Of a DNA stretch of 5,497 nt, positions 1 to 4,511 are shown in pieces. A program made the translations under genes and the position numbers. Location: assembly GCA_903912585.1 (NCBI GenBank), contig CAIWHY010000471.1, forward strand, positions 1-5,497, written 5' to 3'. The stretch comes from an uncultured Thermoleophilia bacterium. Lineage in GTDB: Bacteria > Actinomycetota > Thermoleophilia > UBA2241. The notes beneath the pieces were generated by a model. It had not been told where the DNA came from. It did no database searches and saw nothing but the letters and a program-made list of their open reading frames with translations. The stretch's first letter is position 1, and each line of letters opens with the position of its first letter.

Positions 1-1291
1 GGACGAGCCGGCGCAGCGGCACCGGCTCGAGACCGCAGGCCGAAGCCAGACGGGGGGCGCGGTCGCGCACCAGGGCCTCGGCCTCCTCGCGCAGCGCGAC
101 GAGCCTGCCGTCCTGGACCGGCTCGGAGGCGACCATGTTGGCGAACTGCCCGACGCGCGTGAGCGCCTCCAGTTGCCGCAGGTACAGGGAGTCGCAGAAC
201 TGGGCCACGGTGGCCTCCTCGCGGAACCGTGGCTCCGACTCGACCAGGGCGCGCTCGGCGCGCAGGTCCTCCACCACCGTGGCGAGGTAGGCGTGGACGG
301 TGCGCTGCCAGGGCGATTCGACGGTGAGCCGCGCCGCCGCCTCCACGTAGCGCTCGTGCAGCCAGTCGGCAAGCGCGCGCGTCTCGCCCATGCCGTCGAA
401 CCGGGCTTCGCCGCGGCTCAGGCCGGCGGGCCGCAGGTCGGCGATCCGCGAGGTCGTGAAGTGGGGGGTCTCGGCGACCAGGGTGAAACAGTCCCAGGTG
501 GCCTCTGCATAGGCGTCGCTCGACGTGCCGCACGTCAGGAGCGCGGCGGGATCGGCGCCGTAGGTCTCGTAGTAGTCGTAGTCGTCGGCGAGGGAGAAGG
601 CCTGGAACACGCCGGGCGACAGCGTCCGCAGGTACGGCACCTCGGGTTCGCCGCAGTGCACCGGCAGGGCCGTCGCCGCCAGGGCGGCGGCGAGATCCGC
701 CTCCAGGTCCGCGTCGGTCGCCGAGATGTAGAAGTAGCCGCCGCAGAACGTGGAGTCGTGCAGGCCGGCGTACAGGTCGAGCGGCCGGCGCTGGACGACC
801 TCCATGACGGCGCGCGCCTCCGGCAGCGGTCGCAGGAAGCCGTAGCGCTTGTACTCAACCGGGAACGTCCACTCGAACTGGTCGGCCAGGGGCGGGCGAT
901 ACACGCGCAGGAGGTACTCGGCGAGATCGTACGGCTGGTCGAACCAGGGCTCGTTGAGCACGAGACCGTCGGGGTCGCCGGCCATGACCACGGAGAAGCC
1001 GAAGCCGAGCTCCTCGGCGAGGCCGGCGGCGAGCAGCGGCAGCAAGTACTGCAGCATGAGGGCCCCGACCGGCTCCTCCGGATGAGGCAGCCCGACGAGC
1101 AGAGCCTGGAGCGGGCCGCCGGGGATCTCGAGACAGCGGATCGCACGGCCCGCCCGGGAGCGCCCGGCCGTCCACAAGCCCGCGCCTCTGGCGCCGGCGA
1201 GCTCGTCGACGCAGGTCTCGAGCTCGTCGAGACGCGGAAAGGAACCGCTTTCAGGTACGCCCGCGACCACGGCGTCGAAATGTGGGTACAC
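1..1291 (-). CDS. M14-family zinc carboxypeptidase-like protein, 3' end outside window
   Basis: This is a continuous minus-strand reading frame of 430 codons with no stop, running off the left edge. The family are zinc metallopeptidases that remove C-terminal residues or act on related amide bonds. Family residues are visible in the expected order: HxxE zinc ligands at H70 and E73 (GLPHPEEPVG), a DPDG turn at 106-109 followed by LNEPWF (112-117), the third zinc ligand H178 in LYAGLHDSTFCGGYFY, and the general-base glutamate E274 in TLVAETPHF. Segment FEWTFPVEYK (139-148) is also typical of the M14 subgroup I recall. Residues after about 300 form a helical, charged extension of unknown role. 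I see no signal peptide, so a cytoplasmic enzyme is likely. The start is GTG at 1291: GGAGAGG (1303-1297) lies 5 nt upstream, and the frame above it has no good ATG. The Arg that I remember two residues before the NE of LNEGWF in relatives is Val111 here. Fold is confident; substrate is unknown. Confidence 0.88.
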   Translation of the reverse strand, partial: MYPHFDAVVAGVPESGSFPRLDELETCVDELAGARGAGLWTAGRSRAGRAIRCLEIPGGPLQALLVGLPHPEEPVGALMLQYLLPLLAAGLAEELGFGFSVVMAGDPDGLVLNEPWFDQPYDLAEYLLRVYRPPLADQFEWTFPVEYKRYGFLRPLPEARAVMEVVQRRPLDLYAGLHDSTFCGGYFYISATDADLEADLAAALAATALPVHCGEPEVPYLRTLSPGVFQAFSLADDYDYYETYGADPAALLTCGTSSDAYAEATWDCFTLVAETPHFTTSRIADLRPAGLSRGEARFDGMGETRALADWLHERYVEAAARLTVESPWQRTVHAYLATVVEDLRAERALVESEPRFREEATVAQFCDSLYLRQLEALTRVGQFANMVASEPVQDGRLVALREEAEALVRDRAPRLASACGLEPVPLRRLV

Positions 1292-1296
1292 CTGAG

Positions 1297-1303
1297 CCTC
1301 TCC
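1297..1303 (-). promoter_or_regulatory. Ribosome binding site fixing the GTG start of the M14 gene
   Basis: GGAGAGG on the minus strand lies 5 nt before GTG at 1291. An ATG at 1305 and a GTG at 1311 lie in another frame and encode only an antisense-like Ser/Arg-rich product, so this site decides the start. Confidence 0.7.
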
Positions 1304-1323
1304 ATCGCCACACTGCCGCGGCC

Positions 1324-1332
1324 AGCCTACCA
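1324..1332 (-). promoter_or_regulatory. Candidate extended -10 promoter for the M14 gene
   Basis: TGGTAGGCT on the minus strand fits an extended -10 (TGn followed by TAnnnT). It would start transcription near 1317, giving a leader of roughly 26 nt that contains the Shine-Dalgarno site. No convincing -35 hexamer lies 16-18 bp upstream. Support comes from position and from similar motifs before other genes in this window. Confidence 0.4.
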
Positions 1333-1410
1333 GAAGGCTCCCCGCCGAGGCAGCGGAGGGCTCAAGGTCCCGGCCGCGGTGCCGATACAAACACTGGTAC
1401 CCCCTTCAGA

Positions 1411-1446
1411 GGGCCGGGAGCTGCCCAAGGCAGCGGCTCCCGGCCC
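1411..1446. other. Strong hairpin 1 in the divergent intergenic region (terminator-like)
   Basis: There is a perfect 11-bp inverted repeat: GGGCCGGGAGC at 1411-1421 and its complement at 1436-1446. A smaller nested stem TGCC/GGCA (1422-1425 with 1429-1432) caps it with a 3-nt loop. On the plus strand it is followed by TTCCCT, a poor U-tract. No gene reads into it from either side, since the left gene points left and the right gene points right, so its role as a terminator is unclear. Confidence 0.7.
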
Positions 1447-1458
1447 TTCCCTCGTGCG

Positions 1459-1504
1459 GCAAACGGCCCCGGGCCCACCTCTGGCGACTCCCGGGGCCGT
1501 TTGC
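1459..1504. other. Strong hairpin 2, perfect 15-bp inverted repeat
   Basis: GCAAACGGCCCCGGG at 1459-1473 is perfectly complementary to 1490-1504, with a 16-nt loop. The 3' arm ends in GTTTGC and runs directly into the candidate -10 of the small downstream gene. It lies only 12 bp after hairpin 1. It resembles U-tail-poor terminators of high-GC bacteria, but there is no obvious transcript for it to end. It could also act as an insulator, a regulatory site, or the 3' end of an unseen RNA. Confidence 0.75.
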
Positions 1505-1510
1505 TAGAGT
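1502..1510 (+). promoter_or_regulatory. Candidate extended -10 promoter of the small-protein/thioesterase operon
   Basis: TGCTAGAGT is an extended -10 (TGn plus TAGAGT). Transcription would begin near 1517, leaving a leader of about 17 nt before ATG 1534. A weak -35 (TGGCGA, 1482-1487) at 17 bp spacing would sit in the loop of hairpin 2. The TG overlaps the last bases of that hairpin. Confidence 0.5.
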
Positions 1511-1533
1511 GAGATCGGCTACGGGGGGTCGTG

Positions 1534-1731
1534 ATGATCTACTGCGTCGTGCCACCTGAGCTCGGCGACGAAGCGTTTCGCCGGCTCGTCGAGCACTACA
1601 AGGACAATCCGAACGTCAAGGTCATCATGGACCGGCGCTACGGAGACCGCCGCACGGACCGCTCCCACGGGGAGAAGCGCACCACGCGCGACCGGCGCCA
1701 GCGCGGCACGCCCGGGGCCATCGACCTGTAG
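1534..1731 (+). CDS. Small conserved-looking protein with Arg-rich C-terminal tail
   Basis: This 65-residue protein has unknown function. Residues 1-33 look like a compact strand-helix-strand unit: a hydrophobic start MIYCVV, an amphipathic helix around 11-24, then VKVIMD. The remainder is highly basic, with ten Arg between positions 34 and 57 in DRRxGDRR-like steps, suggesting nucleic-acid or ribosome contact; that is inference. I recall short bacterial proteins with a similar VIVDRRxGERR segment but can attach no function to them. ATG 1534 is preferred over the GTG one codon earlier because the G-run at 1523-1528 is 5 nt from the ATG and only 2 nt from the GTG. It heads a likely operon with the thioesterase 25 bp downstream. 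Being a real gene is supported by its promoter, its RBS and its hydrophobic-then-charged layout. Confidence 0.75.
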   Translation: MIYCVVPPELGDEAFRRLVEHYKDNPNVKVIMDRRYGDRRTDRSHGEKRTTRDRRQRGTPGAIDL

Positions 1732-1756
1732 CACCACTCCCGACTCTGGGGACGCC

Positions 1757-2236
1757 ATGAACGAACCCCTGCCTCGCGGCAGCGAGACCAGCCTCGAGCT
1801 CACTCACCTCATGCAGCCGGCCGACGCCAACTTCATGGGCAACATCCATGGCGGCATCATCATGAAGCTCATCGACGAGGCCGCCGGGGCCTGCGCCTAC
1901 CGGTTCTGCCGCACCAAGGTCGTCACGGCCGCCATCGACCGCATCGACTTCCACCACCCCGTGCAGGTCGGCAACCTCGTGCGGCTCCACGCCAACGTCA
2001 ACTTCACGAGCAGGACGTCGGTGGAGGTCGGCGTGCGCGTCGAGGCGGAGGACCTCACGACCGGCATGGTCGCGCACACCAACTCAGCCTACCTGGTGTT
2101 CGTCGCGCTCAGCGACAGCGGCAAGCCGATCCCCGTGCCGCCGCTCGTGCCCGAGACCGACGAGCGGAAGCAATGGTTCGCCGCAGCGCAGGAACGGCGG
2201 CGCAAGCGGCTCGCGGAGCGCGAGCCGGCGGACTGA
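1757..2236 (+). CDS. Acyl-CoA thioesterase, hotdog fold (YciA/BACH type)
   Basis: The 159-residue protein has the size of a single hotdog domain. The family hydrolyses acyl-CoA thioesters to free fatty acid and CoA in the cytoplasm, usually as trimers of dimers. The signature runs from 20 to 45: QPADANFMGNIHGG, then IIMKLIDEAAG. It includes N25, N29, the HGG turn (31-33) and Asp40 on the central helix, the position that serves catalysis in this family. The next strand, IDRIDFHHPVQVGNLV, and the later VEVGVRVEAEDL are also typical. The C-terminal 25 residues are a charged, Arg/Lys/Glu-rich helix. ATG 1757 has GGGGA (1748-1752) upstream. It follows the 65-residue gene by 25 bp and is probably co-transcribed. 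It converges on the DUF1385 gene with 20 bp between stop codons. Chain-length preference cannot be read from the sequence. Confidence 0.93.
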   Translation: MNEPLPRGSETSLELTHLMQPADANFMGNIHGGIIMKLIDEAAGACAYRFCRTKVVTAAIDRIDFHHPVQVGNLVRLHANVNFTSRTSVEVGVRVEAEDLTTGMVAHTNSAYLVFVALSDSGKPIPVPPLVPETDERKQWFAAAQERRRKRLAEREPAD

Positions 2237-2256
2237 GGGCACGCCGCCCAGCCGCG

Positions 2257-3060
2257 TCACGCGCCTGCGGGCACGGCGTCCTCGAGCCGGAGGAGCTCCT
2301 GCAAGGCAAGATGAGCCACGTCGAGCTGATCCTCGCTGGGCTCGCTCGTCGTGAACAGCCGCTGCATCTCGATCCCCGGCCGGCGCAGCGTGCGCGCCAG
2401 CGGGTGGTCCTGGTGGCGCGCCATCCAGGAGAAGAGCTCCATCGCCGTGCCGATGCTCACGAGGCCGGCAAGGAACGTCGTCAGCGGCTTGCGCTCCTGG
2501 CCGGCGGCGCGCAGGACGAGGTTGGTCGCCACGCTGGTCACCATCATCGGCGCCATCAGGTTGGTGCCGCAGCGTGCGTGCTCCTTGTCCGCCGTCGCCG
2601 GGTCGCCGCCGCTCTCGTAGGCCGCCACGCTCTTGTGCTCGGCGCCGTGGTACCGCGAGAGACGCGAGTCGCGCAGGAGGAGGAGCAAAGGGGCCAGCGA
2701 CACGCCGGCGGCGGCGAGCTCCTTGACGAGTGGCGAGCCCATCTTGGTGCTGCGCAGCATGACCGTCGCCACGGCGCTCAGCGCTGTCGCGGCGAGCATG
2801 CGCGGGTCCTCCTGGGGCAGCACCGGCCCGCCGGTCGCGCGGCGCACGGCCGGGAGCACGGAGACGGACTCTCCGAGCCTCACGAGGCCGCGGAGCACCG
2901 GCACCTGCTGCAGGCTCTCCCGGCCGCGGAGCTTGGCCTTGCGGCCGGAAGTGACTTTCACGCCGCCGCCCGGCTCGCGCACGGCGGCGGCCCAGTAGCT
3001 CTCGCTCTGCAGAAGCACTCCGTCCCGCAGCGCCATGCCGCCGAGCGTCACGTTACTCAT
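2257..3060 (-). CDS. yqhQ: DUF1385 / YqhQ-family membrane protein
   Basis: This 267-residue protein carries all the landmarks of the DUF1385 (B. subtilis YqhQ) family: GGMALRDGVLLQ near the N-terminus (7-17), the invariant-type YHGAEHKSVAAYE (137-149), HARCGTN (161-167), and the closing PGIEMQRLFTTSEPSEDQLDVA (228-249, not quoted in full as a unit). Four hydrophobic stretches (about 88-102, 111-129, 166-184, 193-213) suggest an integral membrane protein. The His, Glu and Cys residues of the central motifs could bind a metal; that is inference, since the biochemical function of the family is not settled as far as I know. ATG 3060 has GAGG 10 nt upstream, and the same frame is closed by a TGA five codons before it, so no longer start exists. 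It is transcribed alone, convergent with the thioesterase and divergent from the paralogue pair. Length is slightly shorter than the usual 300 or so residues. Confidence 0.92.
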   Translation of the reverse strand: MSNVTLGGMALRDGVLLQSESYWAAAVREPGGGVKVTSGRKAKLRGRESLQQVPVLRGLVRLGESVSVLPAVRRATGGPVLPQEDPRMLAATALSAVATVMLRSTKMGSPLVKELAAAGVSLAPLLLLLRDSRLSRYHGAEHKSVAAYESGGDPATADKEHARCGTNLMAPMMVTSVATNLVLRAAGQERKPLTTFLAGLVSIGTAMELFSWMARHQDHPLARTLRRPGIEMQRLFTTSEPSEDQLDVAHLALQELLRLEDAVPAGA

Positions 3061-3186
3061 GTCATGACCGCCTCATCCATCGCTTGCGTATCCCTCCACA
3101 GCTTGCCGGAAGCGGCGAGCCTTCTCAACCGACGGGCGCGCCGCACCACCGGGGAGGGCCGTGAGTGGAAGTATCGCGCCTTCGGG

Positions 3187-3192
3187 TAGACT
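3187..3192 (+). promoter_or_regulatory. Candidate -10 element for the tandem paralogue operon
   Basis: TAGACT in the 193-bp divergent gap matches the TAGnnT form seen before other genes here. It would give a leader of about 55 nt before ATG 3254. It lacks the TGn extension and a good -35, so this is tentative. The opposite strand of the gap contains TTGAGA (3128-3123), a possible -35 for the DUF1385 gene, but I found no well-spaced -10 for it. Confidence 0.3.
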
Positions 3193-3253
3193 CCCGCCCA
3201 GATGCGCCGGCACAGCCGGAAGTCCGTGTACGCACTGGAGTCCAGGAGGGATC

Positions 3254-3745
3254 ATGGGTCTTTTCGACAAGGTCACGCAGAAGGCCGCCGGCCTGGCGGG
3301 AGACGCGGCGACCGCCGGCAAGGTCGGGGCGGCGCAGGTCAAGCTCAAGAGCCTCGAGGGGGCTGCCGACGACGCCAAGCGCGACCTCGGCGCCGAAGCG
3401 TACACGCTGATCAAGGCCGGCGAGCTCACGCACCCCTCGCTCGACAACGCCGTGGCGGCCGTGGACGCGGCGATGGTGGCGATCGAGGCCAAGAACGCGG
3501 AGATCGAGGCGATCAAGGCGGGCAACGCGAGCGCGCCCGCCGCTGCGGCGGCTCCGGCCAGCGCGGTACCGCCGGTGAGCGCCGTCCCGCCGGTGAGCGC
3601 GGTACCGCCGGTAGGAGCAGTGCCTCCCGTGGCGGCGACCGGTGACGCGCCGGCGGCGGCTCCCTACGTCTCCCCGTCGGCCACCGACCAGCCCAGCGTG
3701 CAGCCGTACACGACTCCCAGCGAACCCGCCGAGCCGGCGACCTGA
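3254..3745 (+). CDS. Helical-domain protein with Pro/Val hexapeptide-repeat tail (paralogue A)
   Basis: This 163-residue protein has no function I recognise. Residues 1-89 form a helix-rich domain starting MGLFDKVTQKA, with a central ELxH-like turn (KAGELTHPSLD, 54-64) and a final charged helix AKNAEIEAIKA. Similar short MG[LF]FDK-type proteins occur, from memory, as hypothetical proteins in actinobacteria. From 91 on, the chain is low-complexity: Ala/Pro-rich, then four hexapeptides SAVPPV (103-126, the last GAVPPV), then a Pro/Ser/Thr/Tyr-rich end. There is no signal peptide or membrane span. ATG 3254 is chosen over an in-frame GTG at 3161 because AGGAGG (3244-3249) sits 4 nt upstream and the paralogue begins identically. 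It heads a likely operon, 43 bp before paralogue B. The two share 37 identities over 89 aligned residues. The repeats suggest a flexible spacer or a binding tail. Confidence 0.85.
   Translation: MGLFDKVTQKAAGLAGDAATAGKVGAAQVKLKSLEGAADDAKRDLGAEAYTLIKAGELTHPSLDNAVAAVDAAMVAIEAKNAEIEAIKAGNASAPAAAAAPASAVPPVSAVPPVSAVPPVGAVPPVAATGDAPAAAPYVSPSATDQPSVQPYTTPSEPAEPAT
3560..3631 (+). repeat. Four tandem 18-bp units encoding (S/G)AVPPV
   Basis: Units begin at 3560, 3578, 3596 and 3614. Units 1 and 3 are nearly identical (AGCGCGGTACCGCCGGTG/A); unit 2 differs at two synonymous positions, and unit 4 is synonymously diverged with Ser changed to Gly. The changes are mostly silent, so the peptide rather than the DNA appears to be kept. 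Confidence 0.85.
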
Positions 3746-3788
3746 CCGCCACGTCCACGCCCCGGCGACCCGGCAGCAAGGAGAGGTG

Positions 3789-4454
3789 ATGGGGTTCTTC
3801 GACGCCTTGAAGGAGAAGGCGAACGCCGTGGCCTCCGACGCCGGACGCGCCGGCAAGGTCACCGCCGCACAGGCGCGCGCGGTCGTGCTCCAGAGCGACG
3901 TGCGCAAGGCGGAGAGGGAGCTGGGACACGTAGCCTTCGACCTCATCGAGCGCGGCGAACTGGAGCCGGCCGGCATGGCCGAAGTCGCGGCGCGCCTGCG
4001 CGAGGCGCACCGGGCACTGACCGACAAGGACGCGGAGATCGCCGCCATCCGTGCCGAGGGCGGCGACCCCGGGGTCGTGGCCCACGCCACGGGCGAGTCC
4101 GCGGCCGCCGCCGGGCCGGCGCCCGCGGAAGAAGCGGCGCGCGACGAGTCGGCCGGCCGCGACGCCGCCGAAGCGCACGCCGGCGGCGCCGCAGCAGAGG
4201 CGCCCGCGGCGCAGAAGCCGGCGCGCAGGACCGCGCCGCGCAAGCCAGGCGGCAAGGCGCCGACCCCCAAGCCGGCCGCCAAGAAGACGGGCGGCGCGGG
4301 CAAGGCCGGCGGTGCCGGGACCTCGGCAAAGACGACGGGCGGCTCCCAGACGACGAGCAGGCCGGCCGCGGACAAGCCGGCGGGCAAGCTGGCGAGCAAG
4401 CTGGCGAGCGGCGTCGGCGACGCGGTAGAGAAGCCGCGGGCAGGCTCCACCTGA
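3789..4454 (+). CDS. Helical-domain protein with Lys/Ala/Pro-rich histone-H1-like tail (paralogue B)
   Basis: This 221-residue protein has unknown function. Residues 1-89 align without gaps to the gene upstream: MGFFD, AGKVTAAQ (21-28), ERGELEPAG (54-62), DKDAEIAAIRA (79-89). The tail is different. Residues 90-140 are Ala/Glu-rich and acidic; 141-206 are basic and low-complexity (QKPARRTAPRKPGGKAP, KPAAKKTGG, KPAGKLASKLAS), like the tails of histone H1 or of actinobacterial HupB. A DNA- or RNA-binding role for the tail is inference from composition only; a flexible linker or anchor is equally possible. ATG 3789 is preferred because AAGGAG (3778-3783) lies 5 nt upstream and the paralogue starts the same way; the frame stays open further upstream to 3642 but overlaps gene A there. 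It sits 43 bp after gene A, with no terminator between, so the two are probably one transcript. Confidence 0.85.
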   Translation: MGFFDALKEKANAVASDAGRAGKVTAAQARAVVLQSDVRKAERELGHVAFDLIERGELEPAGMAEVAARLREAHRALTDKDAEIAAIRAEGGDPGVVAHATGESAAAAGPAPAEEAARDESAGRDAAEAHAGGAAAEAPAAQKPARRTAPRKPGGKAPTPKPAAKKTGGAGKAGGAGTSAKTTGGSQTTSRPAADKPAGKLASKLASGVGDAVEKPRAGST

Positions 4455-4462
4455 GCCTCCGC

Positions 4463-4499
4463 GTCCCGCGTCCGGGCGGTCTGGTAGCCTAGGCGGGAC
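4463..4499. repeat. Inverted repeat spanning the yhaM promoter region
   Basis: GTCCCGC (4463-4469) and GCGGGAC (4493-4499) form a 7-bp inverted repeat around the candidate -10. An 8-bp palindrome GCCTAGGC (4487-4494) overlaps its right arm. It could be a weak terminator for the paralogue operon or an operator, and in GC-rich DNA it could also be chance. Confidence 0.35.
4482..4490 (+). promoter_or_regulatory. Candidate extended -10 promoter of the exoribonuclease gene
   Basis: TGGTAGCCT fits TGn plus TAnnnT. Transcription from near 4497 would leave about 15 nt, containing AAGGAG (4501-4506), before ATG 4512. No -35 is visible. It lies in the 57-bp gap after paralogue B, so the exoribonuclease may have its own promoter in addition to any read-through. 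Confidence 0.4.
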
Positions 4500-4511
4500 C
4501 AAGGAGAACGA

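Noticed and set aside
1316..1410. Possible tRNA or other RNA gene before the hairpins, and an 8-bp inverted repeat 1316-1323/1372-1379
   Set aside because: No T-arm, anticodon arm or acceptor pairing could be assembled on either strand, and an 8-bp GC-only match over this distance is expected by chance.
173..1507. Long plus-strand open frame of 444 codons
   Set aside because: It lies antisense to the M14 gene, whose frame has recognisable motifs. Its product is Arg/Gly/Val-rich without domain features and runs through both intergenic hairpins; it is a GC-driven shadow.
1531..1533. GTG codon as start of the small Arg-rich protein
   Set aside because: The G-run Shine-Dalgarno would be only 2 nt away; spacing suits ATG 1534.
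2237..2256. Bidirectional terminator between the convergent thioesterase and DUF1385 genes
   Set aside because: Only a 4-bp CGCG/CGCG stem is visible nearby and no T-tract; not supportable as a terminator.
2173..3189. Plus-strand open frame of 338 codons
   Set aside because: It is antisense to the DUF1385 gene and overlaps the end of the thioesterase; His/Arg/Ala-rich shadow with no domain.
3161..3253. Upstream GTG start extending paralogue A by 31 residues
   Set aside because: The extension has no RBS and overlaps the candidate promoter; ATG 3254 has a strong AGGAGG and gives the MGLFD start matching paralogue B.
3642..3788. Upstream start extending paralogue B by 49 residues
   Set aside because: It would overlap paralogue A in another frame with Arg/Pro shadow sequence; ATG 3789 has AAGGAG and the conserved MGFFD start.
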